Both the position numbers and the translations under genes were made by a program. The notes below the pieces were generated by a model. It did not search any database, was not told the origin of the DNA, and was given only the letters and a program-made list of their open reading frames with translations. DNA of 6,400 nucleotides from Desulfobacteria bacterium (GTDB lineage: Bacteria > Desulfobacterota > Desulfobacteria > Desulfobacterales > C00003060), in the NCBI GenBank assembly GCA_030145035.1, contig JAQYWL010000086.1, positions 1 through 6,400 of the forward strand, given 5' to 3'. Below are positions 1 through 4,436 of the stretch, piece after piece. The first letter of the stretch is position 1, and each line of letters opens with the position of its first letter.

Positions 1-261
1 ATGCAACCTATATGTTTGCAAATTCCACCCGAAATAGTGGCCCAAATAAAACTTCCGCCAAAGAGGGCTCAAAGAGTTCTGATGGAAGAGCTTGTGTTGC
101 GTCTTTATGAGGAAGGCATTATTTCTGCTGGTCAAGGTGCGTATCTTCTAAAAATGGATCGGTTATCCTTTGAGCGTTTTCTCGCAGAACATCGGATAGC
201 GATTCACGGCGACGTTGAAGAACTTGATCAAGATATCTCTCAGTTGGATCAGGTGCTATGA
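1..261 (+). CDS. UPF0175 family antitoxin-like protein
   Basis: This 86-residue protein resembles the UPF0175 family: a hydrophobic N-terminal strand (residues 1-17), then the helix LVLRLYEEGIISAGQGAYLL, which matches the family's 'LRLYEEGKLSxGKAAEL' helix-turn-helix-like core, then a short acidic tail. UPF0175 proteins are small, presumed DNA-binding antitoxins usually encoded just before a DUF3368 PIN-like toxin. That is the arrangement here: the last four bases (ATGA) overlap the start of the next gene, implying translational coupling. The ATG lies on the first base of the window, so its ribosome binding site and promoter cannot be seen and a slightly earlier start is possible, although the length is normal for the family. 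Family assignment is by recognised sequence pattern; the antitoxin role is inferred from family and pairing. Confidence 0.85.
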   Translation: MQPICLQIPPEIVAQIKLPPKRAQRVLMEELVLRLYEEGIISAGQGAYLLKMDRLSFERFLAEHRIAIHGDVEELDQDISQLDQVL

Positions 262-746
262 TTGTCAGTAATACTACACCCATCAGCAATTTACTTCATA
301 TTGACAAGATCTCCCTTTTTGCTGAACTGTTTGGTGCTGTCTATATCCCGGAAGCAGTGGCTAATGAAGTGAATGTGGCTTTTTCAGATTGCGGGAAATG
401 GCAGGAGTGTCTTGAGGGAGGTCGGATAATTATTCAGCCTATTTTGAACACTATTTTAGCGAAACAAATGTTGCCATTGCTACATCAAGGAGAAGCCGAA
501 GCAATTTGTCTCGCTTTGGAAAAGAAAGCGAAATTATGTCTTATAGATGACAAAGATGGTCGGATAATAGCCCAATCGAATAATTTGCCAATAACAGGAA
601 CGTTGGGCATTTTACTGAAGGCCAAAAAAAACGGCTTAGTTTCATCAGTGAAACCATTGATCGATAAGTTGCGCACTGAGCATAACTTCTGGATTAGAGA
701 CGATATGTATCAAAGAGTTTTGTATATAGCTCGCGAAAAAACATAA
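258..746 (+). CDS. DUF3368 PIN-like toxin (putative ribonuclease)
   Basis: A 162-residue protein with the DUF3368 layout. The N-terminal strand IVSNTTPISNLL (residues 2-13) is followed by the conserved IPEAVANEV helix (30-38, Glu37), the HQGEAEAICLA helix (76-86, Glu79 and Glu81), the strand LCLIDDKDGR (93-102, Asp97 and Asp98) and the ITGTLGILLKAK segment (112-123). These are the positions that form the PIN-fold acidic pocket, and the GTLGIL turn is typical of the family. PIN-fold toxins of this kind are expected to cleave RNA in the cytoplasm and be neutralised by the upstream antitoxin. Residue 5 is Asn where many PIN domains have their first Asp; this IVSNTTP variant occurs in DUF3368 proteins, so it does not by itself mean loss of activity. 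The start overlaps the UPF0175 stop by 4 bp. No obvious Rho-independent terminator follows. Confidence 0.87.
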   Translation: MIVSNTTPISNLLHIDKISLFAELFGAVYIPEAVANEVNVAFSDCGKWQECLEGGRIIIQPILNTILAKQMLPLLHQGEAEAICLALEKKAKLCLIDDKDGRIIAQSNNLPITGTLGILLKAKKNGLVSSVKPLIDKLRTEHNFWIRDDMYQRVLYIAREKT

Positions 747-872
747 GCGTCATAACCTAATGGCTTTTGGCAGCCTATCTTTTCAGCTTCCTATCCTCCA
801 AGCTTTATAGCCTATTTATCTATCAGCTACGAGCAATAAACTTAATGCACTAATCAAGACCCGGCCCCAATA

Positions 873-1029
873 CGCGTTAGTCTGCGCCTGTCTGCGGCTA
901 AATAAAAAAGTTCTAAATTTGCCCGAAGGGCATAATAGTTTTTAATCTGCCAGGTCGGCAGAGAAAAATGTCCGCGTTAGTCTGCGTCCGTCTGCGGCTA
1001 AAAAAATGTCTGCGTCCGTCTGCGGCTAA
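873..1029. repeat. CTGCG-type repeat cluster, half-element of the CACAGAC family
   Basis: Three related units read GTCTGCG(T/C)C(C/T)GTCTGCGGCTAA. Two carry the leader CGCGTTA and start at 873 and 973, exactly 100 bp apart; a third shorter one occupies 1007-1029. Between the first two lie the hairpin TTGCCCGAAGGGCAT (919-933) and a second hairpin, TCTGCC-AGGTC-GGCAGA (946-962). The same order of parts (GCCCGAAGGGC hairpin, xGGCC-type hairpin, TCTGxGTxxGTCTGxGGC end) recurs at 4580-4660, so this looks like the right half of the same element family with G/C changes in the end repeats. No matching left arm is visible here. Confidence 0.7.
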
Positions 1030-1096
1030 TTAAAAAAGGAAGGGCATTTGTCCTATGCATATTAACGACGTTACCTGTGTGACGAATAAAATCTAT

Positions 1097-1101
1097 GGAG
1101 G
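1097..1101 (+). promoter_or_regulatory. Ribosome binding site of the DUF433 gene
   Basis: GGAGG with a 6-nt spacer to the ATG at 1108. It is a strong Shine-Dalgarno match and fixes the start of the DUF433 gene. Confidence 0.85.
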
Positions 1102-1107
1102 TTAAAT

Positions 1108-1335
1108 ATGAATTGGCAAGACTATATCACAGTCGAACCAACTGTCTGTCATGGAAATGCTTGCATCAAGGGCACTCGTGTCATGGTTTCAGTTGTGATG
1201 GACAACTTAGCGGCGGGTCTCACGGTAGATGAGATTGTGCGTAGCTACCCATCACTCAGGCGCGAAGCAGTCCAGGCCGCTATCGCCTATGCTGCGGAGC
1301 TTACGCGAGAACGGATAGTCGCCATGTCAGCGTAA
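1108..1335 (+). CDS. DUF433 family antitoxin-like protein
   Basis: A 75-residue protein covering the whole DUF433 domain. It begins with the strand DYITVEP (5-11), then the family signature HGNACIKGTRV (15-25, matching the usual GKPCIKGTRI), a helix VVMDNLAAGLTVDEIV, and the SYPSLRREAVQAAIAYAAEL helix that resembles the family's 'YPHLTxEDIxAALAYAA'. DUF433 proteins have a winged-helix-like DNA-binding fold and are commonly encoded directly before DUF5615 PIN-like proteins, as here. The expected role is a labile antitoxin that also represses its own operon; that role is inferred from the family and neighbour. The start is supported by GGAGG six bases upstream. The stop is 12 bp before the next gene, so the two are probably co-transcribed. 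Confidence 0.9.
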   Translation: MNWQDYITVEPTVCHGNACIKGTRVMVSVVMDNLAAGLTVDEIVRSYPSLRREAVQAAIAYAAELTRERIVAMSA

Positions 1336-1347
1336 GGTGTTGTCTGC

Positions 1348-1752
1348 ATGAAATTCAAAATTGATGAAAATTTGCCTATCGAGGTGGCGGAGTTACTCAG
1401 GCAAACTGGCTACGATGCGGCGACTGTATTAGAGCAGGATCTCAGTGGTAGTGCGGACACGGACCTCGCCTCTCTTTGCCAACAAGAAAGACGTGTTTTT
1501 GTAACATTGGACACAGATTTTGGTGACATCAGAGCCTATCCTCCTGAGCAATTTTATGGACTGATCGTCTTGCGCCTGAAACGCCAAGACAAGCCTCACG
1601 TGCTGGAAATTTTCAGGCGTCTGATACGTATATTTTCGACTGAACCACTTGAACGTCATTTGAAAAACCATCGGGGTCGCGTCTCAACATTTGACAGGAT
1701 CATACGACATGCCGCCCATAAACGGAATATGCAGGAAATACCCTCCAAATAG
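1348..1752 (+). CDS. DUF5615 PIN-like protein (putative toxin nuclease)
   Basis: A 134-residue protein with the DUF5615 (Mut7-C/PIN-like) pattern. The N terminus MKFKIDENLP carries the conserved Asp6-Glu7-Asn8 start of the acidic pocket. It is followed by VAELLRQTGYDAATVLEQDLSG (13-34), which matches the family's 'LRxxGHDVxTVxEQGLxG', the acidic Asp37/Asp39 region, and the strand RVFVTLDTDFGD (49-60) with Asp55 and Asp57. GLIVLRL (71-77) is the usual next strand. Such proteins are predicted RNases, generally paired with a DUF433 antitoxin. A modest AAGGTG lies 8 nt before the ATG, overlapping the preceding stop codon, so expression may depend partly on coupling. The protein is slightly longer than many family members (about 110-120 residues) because of a basic C-terminal tail. 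All expected acidic residues are present, so it appears intact. Confidence 0.88.
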   Translation: MKFKIDENLPIEVAELLRQTGYDAATVLEQDLSGSADTDLASLCQQERRVFVTLDTDFGDIRAYPPEQFYGLIVLRLKRQDKPHVLEIFRRLIRIFSTEPLERHLKNHRGRVSTFDRIIRHAAHKRNMQEIPSK

Positions 1753-2031
1753 AAACATAAAATCTACGACCATTTAGGCCCATCTTATCTGATTTGTCTT
1801 AGCGTGCCTGTAGGAATCTGCCTTCACAAATCACCCTCTACCCCCAAAGTTTGCCGCTCAAAATATAAGAATTTAATCACGAAGACACCCTAGTACGATA
1901 GTTCCTACCTACAGGGCAGGCGCAGACAGGAGCCTGGCTACTTTGATCTTCAATCCAAATTTCCTAAATACCCAACTCCGAATACCCGATCTCCCTTCGT
2001 AACAGTAATGCATTGTCTTGCCACTCTCGAC
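1753..2031. other. Gene-free spacer with one dispersed repeat copy
   Basis: There is no credible coding region between the second and third toxin-antitoxin modules. The spacer is A+T-moderate with stop codons in every frame. Its one recognisable component is the 33-nt dispersed repeat at 1889-1921. Its right end leads into the vapB promoter. No clear terminator follows the DUF5615 gene. Confidence 0.55.
1889..1921. repeat. 33-nt dispersed repeat, copy 1
   Basis: It begins CCTAGTACGATAGTTCC and ends CTACAGGGCAGGC. It aligns without gaps to 2910-2942, with 29 of 33 identical bases. All four differences are transitions, with A or T in this copy and G or C in the other. It lies in the spacer upstream of the vapB promoter and has no coding role that I can see. 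Confidence 0.7.
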
Positions 2032-2060
2032 TTGACCTTGTCGTGGGACTATGATATATG
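2032..2060 (+). promoter_or_regulatory. Putative vapBC promoter
   Basis: TTGACC (2032-2037) is separated by 17 bp from TATATG (2055-2060). The -35 box matches 5 of 6 consensus bases and the -10 box 4 of 6. The -10 box lies within the left arm of the inverted repeat at 2052-2073, so a repressor bound there would block the promoter. This is predicted from sequence only. Confidence 0.55.
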
Positions 2061-2073
2061 ACATTATATATCA
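2052..2073. promoter_or_regulatory. Inverted repeat, likely VapB operator
   Basis: Perfect 8-bp arms TGATATAT (2052-2059) and ATATATCA (2066-2073) are separated by six bases. The site lies 20 bp before the vapB start and covers the predicted -10 box. Ribbon-helix-helix antitoxins bind short inverted repeats as dimers or tetramers and repress their own operons, so this is a natural operator candidate. Confidence 0.65.
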
Positions 2074-2079
2074 CATGTT

Positions 2080-2085
2080 AGGAGG
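2080..2085 (+). promoter_or_regulatory. Ribosome binding site of vapB
   Basis: AGGAGG with 8 nt to a GTG start at 2094. It decides the start: no ATG in frame gives the full ribbon-helix-helix domain. Confidence 0.8.
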
Positions 2086-2093
2086 AAATCATC

Positions 2094-2330
2094 GTGAGTA
2101 AGCGAACCATCATCACCCTATCAGAAGAGGATAAATTATGGCTGGAAAGCTATAGTAAGGCCTTCAAGATATCTGTCGCTGAGGCGATTCGACAAGGAAT
2201 TAACAGATTAAAGGGGGCCGAGATTCAGAAAACCTACCACACTCTTGTTCAAAATACGCGGGGTATATGGAAAGAAGGTAATGGTTTGATATACCAAGAA
2301 CGTATTCGATCGGAGTGGCATTCGTCGTGA
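2094..2330 (+). CDS. vapB: Ribbon-helix-helix antitoxin, VapB type
   Basis: A 78-residue protein starting at GTG, supported by AGGAGG upstream. The N-terminal strand KRTIITLSEEDKLWLE (3-18) and helices YSKAFKISVAEAIRQGINR (20-38) form a typical MetJ/Arc-type ribbon-helix-helix domain: a beta strand that contacts DNA, followed by the 'xSxAEAIRxGI' second helix. The C-terminal segment TRGIWKEGNGLIYQERIRSEW (55-75) is the part expected to wrap the PIN toxin and occupy its active site. The gene overlaps the following vapC start by 4 bp (GTGA). It probably represses its own operon through the inverted repeat at 2052-2073. It appears intact although its toxin partner is frameshifted. The symbol reflects the family; orthology to a characterised vapB is not established. 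Confidence 0.82.
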   Translation: MSKRTIITLSEEDKLWLESYSKAFKISVAEAIRQGINRLKGAEIQKTYHTLVQNTRGIWKEGNGLIYQERIRSEWHSS

Positions 2331-2712
2331 TCGAAAGGCTCATCGATTCTGTCATATTGATTGATCACCTAAATGGGATCGATAAAGCCACGCAGTTTAT
2401 TCTTGGTCTATATCCTGCTAAAACAGCCATTTCGGTGATTACCCGGGCAGAAATACTTGTTGGCCTTGATGAAGAGGGACAGGCGCGGGTAAAACCACTT
2501 CTCGACCAATACCAACTTTTGATCATTTGATCATTGACAGACCCATTGCTGACCTATCAGCTCAATTGCGCAGAGAATATGGCTGGAAGTTACCGGACGC
2601 TTTCCAAGCTGCTTTGGCGCAACATCATAAAACAAAACTGACAACGCGAAATACAAAAGATTTTGACCCAAAACAACATACTTTTGTTGAAACTCCCTAT
2701 TCGATTGATTGA
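2327..2712 (+). pseudogene. vapC: VapC PIN-domain toxin, frameshifted by 8-bp duplication
   Basis: Two reading frames together make one VapC protein. Frame one runs from GTG 2327 (overlapping the vapB stop) to a TGA at 2528-2530 and carries RLIDSVILIDHLNG (Asp7, Asp13) and the RAEIL helix (Glu42). The shifted frame continues to 2712 with IIDRPIADLSAQLR, then KLPDAFQAALA (Asp88) and LTTRNTKDF (Asp109). The break coincides with a perfect tandem duplication of TTTGATCA (2518-2525 and 2526-2533). Removing one copy restores an uninterrupted 125-residue protein, the normal VapC length, with all four acidic PIN residues. As written, the encoded product stops after about 67 residues and lacks the third and fourth catalytic acids, so it should be inactive. 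VapC proteins are RNases held in check by VapB. Residue numbers refer to the repaired protein. Confidence 0.85.
2518..2533 (+). repeat. 8-bp tandem duplication inside vapC
   Basis: TTTGATCA occurs twice head to tail, followed by a partial third unit (TTGA). TGATCA is itself palindromic. Eight bases is not a multiple of three, so the duplication causes the vapC frameshift. Short tandem units of this kind usually arise and revert by replication slippage. Confidence 0.9.
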
Positions 2713-2764
2713 TCCGGTTCATCCGGAGGAGTTACCCAGTATAATGTAGTACCTCCCCCTCCAT

Positions 2765-2881
2765 TGCGGTAATGACAATATCATAACCGTAACTGCCAGA
2801 GATGCGGCAGGCAATTCTGCCACAGACACCCTAACCGTAGACACCAAGCCCTGCCCCGTCGGAGGGTTTGGCTTTCAATAG
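2765..2881 (+). pseudogene. Remnant of an Ig-like/cadherin-like surface protein
   Basis: Read in the frame of GGT at 2768, this stretch gives GNDNIITVTARDAAGNSATD followed by TLTVDT, then a stop at 2879-2881. This is the last-two-strand pattern 'GxNxITVTAxDAAGNxxTDTLTV' of bacterial Ig-like (Big/PKD-type) repeats from large extracellular adhesins or enzymes. The frame is closed by a TAG at 2747-2749, just upstream, and no start codon or further domain is visible. I read it as a short decayed fragment, perhaps a C-terminal end left after deletion. Only about 25 residues carry the signal, so chance similarity cannot be excluded. Confidence 0.5.
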
Positions 2882-2897
2882 CGATACACTTCTATCC

Positions 2898-2963
2898 GAC
2901 AGGATTTACCCCAGTACGATGGTTCCCACCTACGGGGCAGGCATGATTTCATGGATTTTCTTG
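2898..2963. repeat. GACAGGATTTACC...TGGATTTTCTTG repeat with nested insert
   Basis: GACAGGATTTACC (2898-2910) and TGGATTTTCTTG (2952-2963) flank 41 bases that contain the second copy of the 33-nt dispersed repeat. The same two blocks occur at 6138-6150 and 6159-6170 with only 8 bases between them. The longer copy therefore seems to contain an inserted or expanded middle. Confidence 0.6.
2910..2942. repeat. 33-nt dispersed repeat, copy 2
   Basis: It begins CCCAGTACGATGGTTCC and ends CTACGGGGCAGGC. It is identical to 1889-1921 at 29 of 33 positions. It sits inside the GACAGGATTTACC/TGGATTTTCTTG repeat, sharing its first base with the last base of GACAGGATTTACC. Confidence 0.7.
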
Positions 2964-2997
2964 GGTTCTCCCTTTCTTCTTCTGGAAAGGGAGAACC
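2964..2997. repeat. Perfect 13-bp hairpin inside a longer imperfect palindrome
   Basis: GGTTCTCCCTTTC (2964-2976) and GAAAGGGAGAACC (2985-2997) are perfect complements around an 8-base pyrimidine-rich loop. Flanking sequence extends the symmetry imperfectly to about 2935-3026: GGGCAGGCA on the left and TGCCTGCCC on the right form a 9-bp outer stem. It has no T run after it, so it is not a standard terminator. Confidence 0.75.
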
Positions 2998-3109
2998 ACC
3001 TATCCTGTCCATCCTGCCTGCCCTGTGGAATGTCCTACCCCGTGGAATGCGAAGCATATTCAACTGGGGCTAAGCTTATTCCTCCGGGGTTGATCCTGTC
3101 TCACTACTT

Positions 3110-3142
3110 TTACCCATTTCACCCCAAGGGACTTTTGGGTAA
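3110..3142. repeat. 33-nt TTACCCA/TGGGTAA repeat, copy A
   Basis: It starts TTACCCATTTCACC and ends GGGACTTTTGGGTAA. The 7-bp ends TTACCCA and TGGGTAA are inverted repeats that can form a stem. It differs from the consensus by one T-to-C change, which makes CCCCAAGGG in the loop. Confidence 0.85.
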
Positions 3143-3161
3143 TTCTCAGATAAAGATTAAA

Positions 3162-3266
3162 TTAGCCACAGACGCACACAGAAAGACACTGACAAGTTTT
3201 TTCCCGTTGGGCGGTTCTCAGTCCAACGGGAAAAGTCTGTGTACGTCCGTGTGGGTCTGTGGCCAA
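3162..3266. repeat. CACAGAC-family inverted-repeat element, short form
   Basis: The left arm (3162-3212) begins TTAGCCACAGACGCACACAG and ends CCCGTTGGGC. The right arm (3221-3266) begins GTCCAACGGG and ends GGGTCTGTGGCCAA. The arms are imperfectly complementary over their whole length around an 8-base loop, so the element is one long hairpin of about 105 bp. Its ends match those of the larger element at 4437-4660, but the middle is different. It looks like a non-coding, MITE-like or hairpin repeat; no flanking target duplication is evident. Confidence 0.8.
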
Positions 3267-3290
3267 AAATAGTGGTTTCTTTTGTGGCTG

Positions 3291-3306
3291 AGGGACTTTT
3301 GGGTAA
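3291..3306. repeat. Partial TTACCCA/TGGGTAA repeat
   Basis: AGGGACTTTTGGGTAA is the right half of the 33-nt repeat. It lies directly before full copy C with a 2-base gap, giving a one-and-a-half-unit tandem arrangement. Confidence 0.75.
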
Positions 3307-3308
3307 TT

Positions 3309-3341
3309 TTACCCATTTCACCTCAAGGGACTTTTGGGTAA
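3309..3341. repeat. 33-nt TTACCCA/TGGGTAA repeat, copy C
   Basis: A consensus copy. It is identical over all 33 bases to the copy at 6075-6107, almost 2.8 kb away. It is followed by ATTTTAACC-like sequence rather than a long T run. Confidence 0.85.
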
Positions 3342-3403
3342 TTTTAACCAGTCCCCATGACCACAACGTCCCATTTCCATCCACCAACTCCCCGGATCGC
3401 CTT

Positions 3404-3436
3404 TTACCCATTTCACCTCAAGACTGTTTTGGGTAA
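3404..3436. repeat. 33-nt TTACCCA/TGGGTAA repeat, copy D
   Basis: It has the same length and 7-bp ends as the other copies, but GACTGTTT replaces GGGACTTT in the right half. The ends are conserved while the middle varies, as expected if the terminal stem matters. AATTTTA follows. Confidence 0.82.
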
Positions 3437-3606
3437 ATTTTAGGTTGATTGCAACGAGCAAGCGTGGACGCGATCATGGGAGCATTTAGGCTCAAATCTT
3501 CGAATGTCAGTTATCAGTTTCTTGCAACCAATTTGTAGTTTCCGTTTCCGTTCTGTAATTCGTGAGACGGCAAAGCGCTAAAGGCACAGGAAGCGAGGCA
3601 GGTCTC

Positions 3607-3614
3607 AAAGGAGG
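3607..3614 (+). promoter_or_regulatory. Ribosome binding site of the PP-loop gene
   Basis: AAAGGAGG lies 4 nt before GTG 3619. It is the strongest Shine-Dalgarno match near this gene and favours GTG 3619 over the earlier in-frame start at 3562 or the ATG at 3646. Confidence 0.6.
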
Positions 3615-3618
3615 ATTT

Positions 3619-3870
3619 GTGGACAGCGAAGAGCAGCAGCAATTGATGAGCCTAACACTTGACGAAAAAATTGATCAATCCAAGAAGATTATTAGAGAAA
3701 CACTCACAAGATTTTCTGGCGACGAGGTTTATGTAGCCTGGACCGGGGGCAAGGATAGCACGACCATGCTGTGGTTGTACCGGGAGGCGTGCAAGGAGCT
3801 GGGAGAGCCAATACCAGGAAAAATCATAGGAATCATGGCTACGCTCTTGACCGGAAGTTTCTTGCTGTGA
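3619..3870 (+). pseudogene. Truncated PAPS-reductase-family PP-loop protein
   Basis: From GTG 3619 the product has 83 residues. The N-terminal helix LTLDEKIDQSKKIIRETLTRF is followed by DEVYVAWTGGKDSTTMLWLY, in which WTGGKDST is the SGGxDS-type PP-loop that binds ATP or the phosphosulfate substrate. This is the N terminus of phosphoadenosine-phosphosulfate-reductase-like proteins. Family members are usually well over 200 residues and continue after 'xPKVxFIDxGDxFxE' with the substrate and C-terminal regions. Here similarity ends at about GEPIPGK (near 3822), then unrelated residues lead to a stop. The loss of at least half the domain suggests a deletion or recombination remnant with the translation start preserved. 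It lies + strand, about 800 bp before the AlkP-family gene. Confidence 0.75.
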
Positions 3871-3893
3871 TCGTTGATGGGAACCCATGACGC

Positions 3894-3960
3894 GTAGCAC
3901 GTGGCAGAAAGGGCAATGCTCAGGCAGAACTAACAGTGAAGAACAGATGGTAGCACGTGG
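3894..3960. repeat. 11-bp direct repeat pair
   Basis: GTAGCACGTGG occurs at 3894-3904 and 3950-3960, 56 bp apart. The region lies just past the truncated PP-loop gene and may mark the junction debris. It has no other recognised meaning. Confidence 0.5.
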
Positions 3961-3987
3961 GTAGCAGCCAGTGAGGAGTAAGAAGAA

Positions 3988-4170
3988 TCAATGCCCAACA
4001 GCTATCTTCCTTACAGGAAATTCTCGAGGCGTCTCTATGCTATCAGCATGGCTTTGCTCCCTCTCCTTCAGTGCCTTGGCAATTTTTTTCACATCAAATC
4101 TAAATTCCTGACAAAATGCCTTTCTTGCTTTACGTACTTCTTTAATAACCAAGTCATCTTTCATTGTCAT
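3988..4170 (-). CDS. Small conserved hypothetical protein, possible antitoxin
   Basis: On the minus strand a 60-residue protein begins MTMKDDLVIKEVRKARKAFC, followed by QEFRFDVKKIAKALKEREQS. The pattern 'DxxVxEVRKxRxxxxxxFxxDxxxIxxxLxxRE' resembles a widespread family of small bacterial proteins of unknown function that I recall often near toxin-antitoxin loci. It is probably helical and charged, without signal peptide or membrane segment. The chosen ATG (4170-4168) has AAGGA (4183-4179) 8 nt upstream; GTG 4173 and ATG 4164 are alternatives. It is divergent from the AlkP gene and convergent with the PP-loop remnant, and has no visible partner toxin. The opposite-strand frame 3991-4185 is a shadow. 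An antitoxin role is a guess from resemblance and genomic neighbourhood. Confidence 0.6.
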   Translation of the reverse strand: MTMKDDLVIKEVRKARKAFCQEFRFDVKKIAKALKEREQSHADSIETPREFPVRKIAVGH

Positions 4171-4178
4171 CACCTGTT

Positions 4179-4183
4179 TCCTT
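4179..4183 (-). promoter_or_regulatory. Ribosome binding site of the small minus-strand gene
   Basis: AAGGA on the minus strand, 8 nt before ATG 4170. It is a good match and a main reason for treating the small frame as a gene. A TTGACA (minus strand, 4224-4219) could be its -35 box, but no convincing -10 lies at the right distance. Confidence 0.55.
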
Positions 4184-4190
4184 GAAAAGC

Positions 4191-4436
4191 TGTCTCGTAA
4201 CTTTTCTTCGATATCTTATGTCAAGACTTTTCCTCTGATCATAGTAATAGCTGGGAATGGTAGTGTCCAGATATAATGACCTATTGATCAATTGGCTGAA
4301 AAATCCTTGTAAGGTTCAATGGGCTGTTTGTTCAAGATGTTGTTCTCTCCAAAAAATCTATAACACAGTTCATTCAATGATGTCAATCTGATACACTGAC
4401 AATCAGCAATTCTAATTATGACGAAATAAGGGGTTT
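4191..4436. other. Gene-free A+T-rich spacer
   Basis: This is the region between the small minus-strand gene and the CACAGAC element. It is A+T-rich. The only protein-like trace is a minus-strand open stretch from about 4430 to a stop at 4288-4290 that reads SLNELCYRFFG near its middle, loosely like transposase C-terminal ends. It has no start signal and I do not call it a gene. Confidence 0.5.

Larger units (their letters stand above)
747..1107. other. Gene-free spacer with degenerate repeats
   Basis: This stretch of about 360 bases between the first two toxin-antitoxin modules contains no credible coding region. Positions 747-870 are A+T-rich and featureless to my reading. From 873 to 1029 it is built of CTGCG-rich repeats and two short hairpins, described separately. 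Positions 1030-1096 lead into the DUF433 gene and should contain its promoter, but no strong -35/-10 pair is visible; a small palindrome, AACG-A-CGTT, lies at 1064-1072. Confidence 0.6.
2713..3618. other. Gene-poor repeat-rich region
   Basis: These roughly 900 bases separate vapBC from the PP-loop gene. I see no intact gene. The contents are a remnant of an Ig-like coding region (about 2765-2881), the second copy of the 33-nt dispersed repeat, a large hairpin (2964-2997), three full and one partial copies of the TTACCCA repeat, and one inverted-repeat element (3162-3266). Open frames here, such as + strand 2868-3272 and 3239-3436, run straight through repeats and hairpins and have no protein-like pattern. 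Positions 3443-3600 hold no feature I can name. Confidence 0.65.

Noticed and set aside
258..272. Asn in place of the first PIN Asp in the DUF3368 protein as a sign of inactivation.
   Set aside because: The IVSNTTP form is, to my knowledge, common among DUF3368 proteins, and the other acidic positions are intact.
2868..3272. A 134-codon + strand open frame.
   Set aside because: It runs through two repeats, a perfect hairpin and an inverted-repeat element. Its composition is erratic, it has no ribosome binding site and no recognisable domain.
3110..3436. Possible CRISPR array formed by the 33-nt units.
   Set aside because: Spacing between units is irregular, the intervening sequence is not spacer-like, one copy lies nearly 3 kb away, and no cas gene is present.
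3894..3960. GTAGCACGTGG pair as an attachment site or regulator binding site.
   Set aside because: Two 11-bp copies without an integrase, boundary or promoter nearby are not enough to assign a function, so they are listed only as a direct repeat.
4288..4430. Minus-strand open stretch reading SLNELCYRFFG, suggestive of a transposase end.
   Set aside because: Only a few residues resemble transposases, there is no start or ribosome binding site, and a frame of this length is expected by chance.
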